Assembly: GCA_031283515.1 (NCBI GenBank)
Contig: JAITBS010000501.1
Coordinates: 1 to 7,886, forward strand
DNA from: Planctomycetaceae bacterium
GTDB lineage: Bacteria > Planctomycetota > Planctomycetia > Pirellulales > Thermoguttaceae
DNA length: 7,886 bases
Direction: 5' to 3'
Part shown: positions 1 to 7,460 of the stretch, piece by piece
How positions within the stretch are numbered: the stretch's first letter is position 1
Layout of the letters: each line of letters opens with the position of its first letter
Notes under the pieces: model-generated
The model's input: only the letters and a program-made list of their open reading frames with translations
Told to the model about the DNA's origin: nothing
Databases searched by the model: none
Translations under genes and position numbers: made by a program

Positions 1-17
1 TATTGTTTATTGTTTAA

Positions 18-36
18 AACGTTTCGGCGAAACGTT
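18..36. repeat. Short perfect hairpin downstream of the DUF1080 gene
   Basis: An 8-bp perfect inverted repeat (AACGTTTC / GAAACGTT) with a 3-base loop lies about 140 bases beyond the stop codon of the minus-strand DUF1080 gene. Read on the minus strand the stem runs into TTTT then AAAC, so the T-tract is short. It could be a weak intrinsic terminator for the leftward transcript or a simple palindromic site. The distance from the stop codon and the short T-tract keep confidence low. The rest of 1-173 is AT-rich and shows nothing else I can support. Confidence 0.3.
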
Positions 37-173
37 GGCTACCTTTGGAGTCCATTAGTAAACAAATTGATGAATATTCCACTGATATATTACAAATTTC
101 CATTGAATAGTTACAATAAGTCCGTAAACAAAATATAAGTTGGTTTTTTACCGAAATGTTTAGGCGTGAATAA

Positions 174-1181
174 TTATTGATATTTCAACCAAATATTACG
201 GAATTGCACTTTATTACCGTGTCCCTGAAGATACAAACCATTGGTTTCAGAACCTTCTTTTTTACGACCAGGTGTCTCCTTTGCCAATTTAACTGCGTCA
301 TGAATCACAACTCCATTATGTTTAACTGTAAGTATGGCATCGGCAGCTTTTTTACCGTCTGTATCAAAAACTGCCGGCGTGTAATCAATATCATAAGTCT
401 GCCATTGTAACGGCGGAAAACATACATTCACTTTCGGTTCCGCTTGTTGATAAAAACCTCCACATTCATTGTTTTTACCGTCCAAACCAAACGAATCCAG
501 TATCTGACATTCGTACCGCTCATCAATATAAACTCCACTATTCGCTCTGCTCTGTCCCTTAGCTGTCGGCATGTAAGAAAGCATAAATTCAATGTGTAAT
601 AAATAAGAACGTTGCTCAAACGGTTTTGTCCACGCCTCCGACCATAACGTTTGGGCTTCCTCATTGACAACCACCCGCTCAAACAAATCAGATGCCTTAC
701 CATCAACAAATAAAGCAATCGCCCCTTTCGGTACAGATTGTCCCAGTGTCGGACTTTGGCGTTCAATTTTAGTAAAAGAATAAACATCGTCTTCAAATGT
801 CGTCGAAAGTTTGCCTTTACCCGTTTTAACTGTCAATGGAACAGGAACAGCTTCCAGTGTAACAATCAAGTCACCAGCATCATTCAATACCGCTTTGCCC
901 AATATCCGCTCATCACCCCGTTTCCAACCCTCACCAGGTAATCCGCCAGGAAAAACAACTACACGGAATTGACCACTCCCCTCCGCAACAAGATTCGCTC
1001 CAAAACCCGTTCCATTCTCTTTGTCAAGATATTCACCTTGAATCTGGAAATCCCTATGTAAAACTTCATCCCGCATCACTTCCGCAACAGAAGTATATTC
1101 CGCAGGTTTGGAACTTTGCGCCGAAATCACGTTCCAACTAAACAGAATCAGCACACCACACAATAACATCATCTTTTTCAT
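174..1181 (-). CDS. Secreted DUF1080 (3-keto-disaccharide hydrolase-like) protein
   Basis: This is a 335-residue exported protein. Residues 1-21 form a signal peptide: KK, a hydrophobic stretch, then cleavage after VISA. Residues 28-115 form a small N-terminal module with an FPGGLPGEGW motif (77-86), which I recall as common in planctomycete DUF1080 proteins. Residues 150-335 are the DUF1080 jelly-roll domain. Its hallmarks are NSGVYID (214-220), RYECQILDSFG (222-232), CGGFYQQ (240-246), PPLQWQTYDIDY (256-267), the HNG at 288-290 and the C-terminal QFRNIWL (326-332). DUF1080 proteins are concanavalin-like beta-sandwiches tied to carbohydrate processing (3-keto-glycoside hydrolysis or binding), so a periplasmic sugar role is likely, but the substrate is unknown. 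The ATG start is followed directly by the signal peptide. The leader is AT-rich with no Shine-Dalgarno. It lies 152 bases downstream of the Rpn gene, so co-transcription is uncertain. Confidence 0.9.
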   Translation of the reverse strand: MKKMMLLCGVLILFSWNVISAQSSKPAEYTSVAEVMRDEVLHRDFQIQGEYLDKENGTGFGANLVAEGSGQFRVVVFPGGLPGEGWKRGDERILGKAVLNDAGDLIVTLEAVPVPLTVKTGKGKLSTTFEDDVYSFTKIERQSPTLGQSVPKGAIALFVDGKASDLFERVVVNEEAQTLWSEAWTKPFEQRSYLLHIEFMLSYMPTAKGQSRANSGVYIDERYECQILDSFGLDGKNNECGGFYQQAEPKVNVCFPPLQWQTYDIDYTPAVFDTDGKKAADAILTVKHNGVVIHDAVKLAKETPGRKKEGSETNGLYLQGHGNKVQFRNIWLKYQ

Positions 1182-1333
1182 AGTTTTTTTGTTTAAAAAA
1201 TGGTTGTTAAAAAAATAAATTACGTTTCTTATTCAATTTATCACAAATCGTTGAGTATCAGTATTACGTCAACACTAATCCCATAAAGAGGACAAATATT
1301 CATAGATTATCTGCTGAAATACAATAATTCCAG

Positions 1334-2458
1334 TCATAGTAACTCAATAAACTCTTCAATCGTTTGGCAATCCAACAATTGTACCGCAAGCGAATCTAAC
1401 ACTATCAGATCACGTTTCGCATATATCTGTTTTTGAACATTAATAGGTACTTTACCGAAACGTTTTTCCAAGAGTTTCAATATTACATTCGCCATTCCTT
1501 CCGTTCTTCCTTCCGATTTTCCACTTAGTACGCCTTTTTCATAGATTTCGTCGTACAGTGTTTTTGCCATTGCTCCAGCCATGTGTTCACCCTCCTTTCC
1601 GGGTATTGTTTTTTGAATGGTTTCCTGAATATGTTCCGGCGTGATCGGCTCACGCGACGCTGTATAAAAACAAATCGAATGAATAATGTCAATAATACGA
1701 TCATCCCAAGTTATATTCTTAAAGTTACCGATAATGTCGCCAAAATACTCAATAGCAGTACCATCATGAATTCGTTTTATTGTCTCAACAACCGCACGAG
1801 TTTCCGGACGACCCGGCAATTTGTTGTAAGAATGATTGTTCAGATTGGCTCTGATTATTTTCGATTGCGGTACAAATTCACGTAACTCCTCCGGTAAGTC
1901 CGGAAACATGTCTTGATAATACTGAACATCATCCGGCTTGTCTATACCACAATAAATCAAAACCGCCAATGCAATATAGGGACGAAACATTTTACGTGAT
2001 GTCGGATGTCCGGAACGTTTCCATTTGTCTAAATTCGATAAATCCATGTAAGGATAAACCTGAAGAAAAAAGAAATCGTTTGGATTGGATTTATGCTCAA
2101 TCACAAACAAAACCTCATAACCCAAATGATCATCCACCAACCTGCTCGTGTAAGGAATGTCAAGACGCAACTCCCTAAATGGATCATGCTTTTTTGACAT
2201 TCCAAAAAAATTTGTTCTTGCCGGTTTTAAATTAGGGACATCAATATTCCTTGCGATTTTCGGATCCACATAATATTGTAAAATATCGGCAGCAATCATT
2301 TCATCTTCCGCCATTTTACGGCAAAAACGATCTTCCGGCACTTCCCAAATTTCTTCCGTATCCTGTATTTCTTGAAACGAATTATCAGATTGTTCCTGTA
2401 ATTCCTCCGAATCATGAGTTTGAACAATCTCCGAATATTTTGCATCAATAATGTCCAT
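1334..2458 (-). CDS. Rpn-family PD-(D/E)XK recombination-promoting nuclease / putative transposase
   Basis: This 374-residue protein belongs to the Rpn / PDDEXK-type 'putative transposase' superfamily, whose studied members are DNA endonucleases that stimulate RecA-independent recombination. The core signature is RELRLDIPY (95-103) followed by YEVLFVIEHKS (114-124). This gives probable catalytic residues D100, E121 and K123, with the conserved family phrase FLQVYPYMDL next (131-140). The C-terminus (about 324-374, VILKLLEKRFG to IEEFIELL) resembles DUF4351, a helical tail common in this family. Residues 308-321 (KGVLSGKSEGRTEG) match the family's Gly/Glu-rich link to the tail. An acidic N-terminal stretch (about 15-45, many E, D and Q) precedes the nuclease and is not part of the usual core. 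The ATG is the only good start and has no Shine-Dalgarno. The gene looks intact, with all active-site residues present. Such genes occur as many paralogues per genome and are not ordinary insertion sequences; no terminal repeats flank it. Confidence 0.85.
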   Translation of the reverse strand: MDIIDAKYSEIVQTHDSEELQEQSDNSFQEIQDTEEIWEVPEDRFCRKMAEDEMIAADILQYYVDPKIARNIDVPNLKPARTNFFGMSKKHDPFRELRLDIPYTSRLVDDHLGYEVLFVIEHKSNPNDFFFLQVYPYMDLSNLDKWKRSGHPTSRKMFRPYIALAVLIYCGIDKPDDVQYYQDMFPDLPEELREFVPQSKIIRANLNNHSYNKLPGRPETRAVVETIKRIHDGTAIEYFGDIIGNFKNITWDDRIIDIIHSICFYTASREPITPEHIQETIQKTIPGKEGEHMAGAMAKTLYDEIYEKGVLSGKSEGRTEGMANVILKLLEKRFGKVPINVQKQIYAKRDLIVLDSLAVQLLDCQTIEEFIELL

Positions 2459-2612
2459 GATATCTTAAAATCAATATTTTTATTTTTAACAGAACTTACC
2501 AATTTTCATCAATGTCCGGTTGGTCATTACAAGGGTATTCAACAATTCCCAAGCAATTGGAACTGACATCTGATTGAGCAGGGATTCTGATTGGACAGAG
2601 GAGGATAATTTT

Positions 2613-4853
2613 TCATTTTTCATTTTCTTGGAATGAGATATGATCGAGATGAAACGAGATAGGTTCTTTGACATCGAAATGAAATTCGATCCATTTAATG
2701 GCGTTTAGTGATGGTGTTCCAAATTCTTTTCGTTGCCAGTTGGCGGCACCGGATAAAGAAACAGAATAAGGAAACCAATTACTTCGTTTTCGTTTTTCCC
2801 AAAACTCTTTATCTGGACGGTATTCGAAGTAAGAAGAACCTTTTCCGATACGAATATAAAAGGAGGAAAGTGCAGTTAAACTTTCCAGATGACCTTCGAA
2901 GAGTGAAAAAGTGAGAGCGTCATATCGTCTCATGTTCCAGGTTGCTCCATCCGGTGCAGTGATTAAAATGGAACCATGCTCTGACTTCGGAACATCGGTA
3001 ATGCGGCAGACCAATAAAACTCCTCCGGTTTGCCGCGGTTCCCGTGTAATAATCACATCACGGCTTCCTTCAAACGAAACATTGGGATAATCAGTTAAAT
3101 CAACAGGATCGTTTAGAATGGCTTGAATAATATTACGGTGAACTTTTTCCCGACCGGTACGATCAAGCAGAATGCCCAAATTCATCAGAATACCAACCAC
3201 AATCAGAATAGCTGGAATACAGATGGAAATCAAACGGTGATGGTGAACCCAACGCCTAATTTTTTGATAAGTTGTTTCTTTTTGTGCTTTAACTGGTTCT
3301 CCGTCAAGCCAACGGCAAAGATCATCAACTAATTCTGTTGCACTTTGGTAACGGTTAACGGGGTCTTTTGCCATTGCTTTGGCACAAATTGCTTCCAACC
3401 CTGGAGGCACATTGGGCTTAATTTCCGAAGGTCGCGGCGGCGAAGCAGCACGAACCTTATTGAGAACTTCTTGCGTAGAACGTCCCGAAAATGCGGTTTG
3501 TCCAGATAAAAGATAATAAAGAATTGTTCCAAGACTGAAAACATCGGACAAAGGACCAACAACATTTTCTTCGGGCGAGGCTTGTTCGGGCGACATAAAC
3601 GCTGGAGTTCCGACAATTGCGCCGACCATTGTCAATTCCGGTCTTGGTTCTGCGGTGCGTTGTTGAACAACAGAGGCATAGGTTTCATCATTTCCGGATT
3701 GGGTGAACGGTTTGGCAAGTCCCCAATCCATAACCAATGTTTCTCCGTGTTCACCTAACATGATATTTGCCGGTTTCAAGTCACGATGAATCACTCCCTT
3801 ATTATGGGCAAACGCCATTGTTTTACAAATGGACACGAGTCGGCGAACCAGATTGAGCAATTCCTGACGAATAGGATTACGATGATACGCCTTAATTGCT
3901 TCCTGAAGCGTATGTCCCTTAATTAGTTTCATTGTGTAATAAGGATTTCCGCTTTTATCAAGTCCGAGAGTGTGAATGGGAACAATTCCCGGATGTTCCA
4001 ACTGAGCCGTAATTTCTGCTTCGCCGATAAAACGCCGGACAATCGATTCGTCTTCCGCAACTTCAGGGTGTAATTCCTTTAACGCAATATCACGTTTCAA
4101 ATATTGATCATACGCAATCAAAATACGTCCCATTCCGCCTTTTTGGTGAGTTCGGAGAATACGGTGAATCCCGTAAGTACCCGAATCATCCGCAATACTC
4201 AACGGAGCTGATGGACGATTGATTGTTTTCATCACACGTTCAGAAAGATCAAGTTCGGAATTGCGTAAACTGCTGTTACGCCGACCGGAAGATGAACGTG
4301 ATCCAATACCGCCGGAAGAATGAGGAGCTGACGAGGGAATTGCAATTTTGGTTTCGTCTTTGGGGAAAAGATCGGCATTTATTTCGAAATCATCTCTGTT
4401 ATGTTTACTTTTTTGATCGAAAATCTGTGTTGCCTGATCCATTTGTACGGTATTGTCGGCGGACACATCGGATGAAGAACTTGAAGAAGAATCCAGTATG
4501 ATCGTTTCCTCTGGTGTTTCGTTCTGAAACAGAATGGTTGCTTGATTGGTTGCTATTCGGGTGATTCCGTTTTCAGCATTATTGGCGATATTCGGTTTAA
4601 AAATATTTTTATTTTGTTCAAAATTATTTTGGAGTTTATCCTCTTTGGTATTGGTATTGGATAAAATTTTTTCGTGATCGATAGAATGGGCGGTATCGGA
4701 AAAAATTTGGGTTTCCTCTACGGGTTGCAGAGCCAATATTTCTTTGTCCACAAAATGAGAACGCCCACAACGCGTACAGTGAATATTTGATTCGGAATTT
4801 ATTTCCGAAACAATCAGGTCGTTTCCACATTCACAAACCAAATGTAAAACCAT
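2613..4853 (-). CDS. Membrane-anchored Ser/Thr protein kinase with N-terminal zinc ribbon
   Basis: I favour the ATG at 4853 (746 residues). An in-frame TTG at 4898 would add 15 residues unlike the family. Domains, numbered from the ATG: a zinc-ribbon-like CxC...CxxC (C7, C9, C26, C29); a low-complexity Asn/Ser/Thr-rich linker (about 45-220) with a run of seven Ser (122-128); a Hanks-type kinase domain (about 228-515); one membrane helix (541-563) preceded by basic RRWVHHHR; and an extracytoplasmic tail (564-746). Kinase motifs are a Gly loop KGGMG (238-242), K259, helix-C E278, HRDLKPAN (356-363), DWG (376-378, replacing DFG as often in planctomycetes) and SPE (421-423). All catalytic residues are present, so it should be active. 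The tail has a beta-rich pattern like carbohydrate-binding jelly-rolls (Y643, WFPYSVSLSG, FHLDHISF), suggesting but not proving a ligand sensor. It starts 62 bases after the UvrA-half stop codon, which suggests an operon. No Shine-Dalgarno is present. Confidence 0.92.
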   Translation of the reverse strand: MVLHLVCECGNDLIVSEINSESNIHCTRCGRSHFVDKEILALQPVEETQIFSDTAHSIDHEKILSNTNTKEDKLQNNFEQNKNIFKPNIANNAENGITRIATNQATILFQNETPEETIILDSSSSSSSDVSADNTVQMDQATQIFDQKSKHNRDDFEINADLFPKDETKIAIPSSAPHSSGGIGSRSSSGRRNSSLRNSELDLSERVMKTINRPSAPLSIADDSGTYGIHRILRTHQKGGMGRILIAYDQYLKRDIALKELHPEVAEDESIVRRFIGEAEITAQLEHPGIVPIHTLGLDKSGNPYYTMKLIKGHTLQEAIKAYHRNPIRQELLNLVRRLVSICKTMAFAHNKGVIHRDLKPANIMLGEHGETLVMDWGLAKPFTQSGNDETYASVVQQRTAEPRPELTMVGAIVGTPAFMSPEQASPEENVVGPLSDVFSLGTILYYLLSGQTAFSGRSTQEVLNKVRAASPPRPSEIKPNVPPGLEAICAKAMAKDPVNRYQSATELVDDLCRWLDGEPVKAQKETTYQKIRRWVHHHRLISICIPAILIVVGILMNLGILLDRTGREKVHRNIIQAILNDPVDLTDYPNVSFEGSRDVIITREPRQTGGVLLVCRITDVPKSEHGSILITAPDGATWNMRRYDALTFSLFEGHLESLTALSSFYIRIGKGSSYFEYRPDKEFWEKRKRSNWFPYSVSLSGAANWQRKEFGTPSLNAIKWIEFHFDVKEPISFHLDHISFQENEK

Positions 4854-4915
4854 AGGGCTGAATTTAGGGTTGAACTGATAAATGAATGAACAGAACAAAG
4901 GGCAAAACCATGAAC

Positions 4916-7195
4916 CTATTCACCATTCTTCAATGTTTCTTGTAACAATTGTTGAAATTCTTTATTTTTGAGTTCGGATTTTTTTGTCAATTTTAATTGA
5001 ATGATATCGAACAGTTCATTTTTTCCGCTGACAAAAGGTTCGGAGCCGACGGAGCGGATACGTCCTAAGGGAACCAAATTTTTTTCGACGTACAAATCAA
5101 TATAAACAGCATCAATTCGTTTTGTATGAACAACAAGCCATGGAATGGTTCGTCCATTGATTTTTAATTTTTTTGTTTTTGTTGTTCTATGTTTTGCGGC
5201 GGGGTGATAAAACGGGACGAGTACTTTGTTTGTCCACACGATTCGGGAATGCGGAGAAATCTCTTTTAGCATACCAAATAATTCAGTTAAAAGCGAGGGT
5301 TCCCAAAGAAGTTTATCGCCGCCGATGAGGCCTTTGGACAGGGAATGCCATTTTTCTCCTAAGATTTTCCAAGGCATTAAATCATCCGGTTTTTTTTCGG
5401 CTTTTTTTGTATATTTTGTAAATTCTTTGATTGCCAGATCGAGAAAGTCCCAAAATTCTTTACGGTCAACCTCTTCCCATGTATGTACACGTAATTCAAT
5501 TTCTTGCCAATGTCCCTGAGACCGGTGGATTCGAACTCTTGGTTCAGTACCGTAAAGAGGAATGAAATCCATTTCATTTAATGGTTTTAAGTTGAGTTTT
5601 GTTTTGAGGGTTTCTCTCCGAAAAGTGTTCTGGGCGGTTCGGAATTTCATTTTGAGCAACCATTCTTCGGCGGTAATTGCGTGAAAAAACCAACCAAGTG
5701 ATTTTTTCTCGGCGTTGATTTTGACAATAGAGCGATTATTCCAATCTGTTGGTGCGAATTGACCGGCTTCCTCAATTCGTCGAACAACTTCGGCGAGGAT
5801 TTTACCATTCCAACGAATAGGCTGCCCATTCCGGCTGATTCGATCTTTGGTGTGCCAACGTAAGCCGTCGGTTTCCCAAGGCATTTTGGCGGTTGCGCCG
5901 ATTTCGCGAGGTGAGAGGTCTCCGTCTTTAATTTCGTTGAGCCGTGCCGGATTGAACACTTCCCGTTCCACAAACAATCCTGATTCAAAAACAGGACGCA
6001 GTGCCTGAGCAGTATGGGAAACAAAAGAAGAATGAGAAACAGAATTGGACAACAAAAATTGTTCCTGAGTTTGGGATTTTTTAGTTTGTTTTTTGGATTG
6101 TTTTGGTGTTGTGGTTTGAGTTTTTGCGAATTTTCGGGTATTGGGGGTAATATCTTTTGTTTGACAATTAGCGGTTTGTTCGGCAATTTTTATTAATTCT
6201 TCTGGAGTTCCTGCGAAGAGGAGATATCCGCCGTCATTACCGGCTTCGGGACCAAGATCGATAATCCAGTCGGCGTTTTTGATGATATCAAGATTATGTT
6301 CGATAATAATTACAGTATTACCGAGATCGACAAGATGGTGCAACACATCAAGTAATTTTTGTAGATCATCGAAATGGAGACCAGTGGTTGGTTCATCGAG
6401 GAGATAAAGAGTTCGTCCGGTATCGGGTCGGGCGAGTTCGGCGGCAAGTTTAACTCGTTGTGCTTCGCCGCCGGAAAGAGTTGGTGCTGCCTGCCCGAGT
6501 GAGATGTAATCGAGTCCAACGTCGCAAAGTGTTTGTAAAACGCGGCGGATATTGGGTATATTGTTGAACAGTTGCAACGCTTCTCCGCAAGATATTTCAA
6601 GAACATCTGCAATAGAATATCCTCGAAACTTAACCTCTAATGTTTGCCGTTCGTAGCGTTTACCGTTGCAGGCGTCGCAGGTGATCCAGACATCGGGTAG
6701 AAAGTGCATTTCGATTTTGATTTGCCCTGCGCCTTCGCATTTTTCGCAACGTCCTCCAGAAACATTGAAACTGAACCGTCGCGGCGAATATCCGCGTAAT
6801 TTTGAATCGGGAAGTTGGGCGAACAATTCGCGAATCAGATCGAAAACACCGGTGTAAGTTGCCGGATTGGAGGTGGGTGTTTGCCCGAGTGGTTGCTGAT
6901 CAACACGGATAACTTTGTTGAGATACTCAATTCCTTCCAATAAATCATGGGTACCGGGAATTGTTTTTGAGCGGTGTAAGGTTCGGGAGAGTGATTTCCA
7001 GAGGATATCGTTGACGAGTGAACTTTTCCCGCTGCCGCTGACTCCGGTAACAACGGTGAGTGCGCTGAGCGGAAATGGAACATCGATATTTTTGAGATTA
7101 TTTTGCCGTGCGCCGCGAACAACCAACCAATGACATTCATTGACTGGAGTTCCAACAGAAGATCGGGATGTTACAGTGTTTTTGGGGAAAATCAC
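4916..7195 (-). CDS. uvrA: UvrA C-terminal half (second ABC module) with a long unknown C-terminal extension
   Basis: The first 400 of 759 residues match the second ATPase half of excinuclease subunit UvrA, the DNA-damage recognition ATPase of nucleotide excision repair. Seen: the ABC-II entry WLVVRGARQNNLKNIDV (23-39), Walker A GVSGSGKSS (51-59), VDQQPLGQTPTSNPATYTG (98-116), a zinc site C150/C153...C173/C176, ABC signature LSGGEAQR (240-247), Walker B with TLYLLDEPT (262-270; E268) and the H-loop IIEH (H300). A normal UvrA is about 940 residues. Here ABC-I, the UvrB-binding domain and the insertion domain are absent. A K/Q/T-rich stretch (about 341-392) is inserted just before SHTAQALRPVF, the usual UvrA terminus. 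Residues 403-759 are a Trp-rich domain I do not recognise. The start is GTG; the frame is closed by TGA at 7217-7219, and there is no Shine-Dalgarno. It may pair with a separate ABC-I half encoded elsewhere, or be a UvrA-like paralogue. Confidence 0.9.
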   Translation of the reverse strand: MIFPKNTVTSRSSVGTPVNECHWLVVRGARQNNLKNIDVPFPLSALTVVTGVSGSGKSSLVNDILWKSLSRTLHRSKTIPGTHDLLEGIEYLNKVIRVDQQPLGQTPTSNPATYTGVFDLIRELFAQLPDSKLRGYSPRRFSFNVSGGRCEKCEGAGQIKIEMHFLPDVWITCDACNGKRYERQTLEVKFRGYSIADVLEISCGEALQLFNNIPNIRRVLQTLCDVGLDYISLGQAAPTLSGGEAQRVKLAAELARPDTGRTLYLLDEPTTGLHFDDLQKLLDVLHHLVDLGNTVIIIEHNLDIIKNADWIIDLGPEAGNDGGYLLFAGTPEELIKIAEQTANCQTKDITPNTRKFAKTQTTTPKQSKKQTKKSQTQEQFLLSNSVSHSSFVSHTAQALRPVFESGLFVEREVFNPARLNEIKDGDLSPREIGATAKMPWETDGLRWHTKDRISRNGQPIRWNGKILAEVVRRIEEAGQFAPTDWNNRSIVKINAEKKSLGWFFHAITAEEWLLKMKFRTAQNTFRRETLKTKLNLKPLNEMDFIPLYGTEPRVRIHRSQGHWQEIELRVHTWEEVDRKEFWDFLDLAIKEFTKYTKKAEKKPDDLMPWKILGEKWHSLSKGLIGGDKLLWEPSLLTELFGMLKEISPHSRIVWTNKVLVPFYHPAAKHRTTKTKKLKINGRTIPWLVVHTKRIDAVYIDLYVEKNLVPLGRIRSVGSEPFVSGKNELFDIIQLKLTKKSELKNKEFQQLLQETLKNGE

Positions 7196-7347
7196 GGGAA
7201 AATAACAAGCAAAACGTCAATCAAAAAAACAAACGATTACGAAAAATACGCAAAACACAAAATAAAATAATTTGCCGGTTGCAGGAAAAAAATTTTGATG
7301 AACACCAAAAATTTCAGTTATTTCATTTCAATTGGCTTAATGTTGTT

Positions 7348-7376
7348 AGTATAGCATTTCTAACGATTTTTGACAA
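7348..7376 (-). promoter_or_regulatory. Sigma70-type promoter for the UvrA-half / kinase transcript
   Basis: Read on the minus strand, a -35 box TTGTCA (7371-7376) and a -10 box TATACT (7348-7353) are separated by exactly 17 bases. A TG two bases upstream of the -10 adds an extended -10 element. Each box matches consensus at five of six positions. Transcription would start near 7341, giving a leader of about 145 bases before the GTG at 7195. The leader is very T-rich on the coding strand, contains no ORF longer than a few codons and no obvious stable hairpin. No LexA-type box (CTGT-N8-ACAG or GAAC-N4-GTTC) was seen, so SOS control is not supported. Confidence 0.7.
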
Positions 7377-7460
7377 CGCATTGTGAAATATTACGATTAT
7401 TTTCTTGGTATTCGAGGTTAGTTGGTAATTTAGACTGATTTTTATTGACAAAATCTTAGT

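Noticed and set aside
1182..1333. Possible promoters ahead of the DUF1080 gene (such as TTGTGA-N18-TAATTT or a TTGACG box)
   Set aside because: No pair with both good boxes and a 16-18-base spacer was found; the region is simply AT-rich.
1334..2458. Insertion sequence around the Rpn-family 'transposase'
   Set aside because: No terminal inverted repeats or target duplications flank it. The family is nuclease-like and usually not carried as a classical IS.
2484..2512. Possible promoter for the Rpn gene (TTGATG-N17-TTAAAA, minus strand)
   Set aside because: The -10 box matches consensus at only three positions in a very AT-rich stretch, so it cannot be told from background.
2486..2674. Minus-strand 62-codon frame overlapping the end of the kinase gene
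   Set aside because: It starts inside the kinase coding region in another frame, has no recognisable domain, and its downstream part is simply the intergenic region before the Rpn gene.
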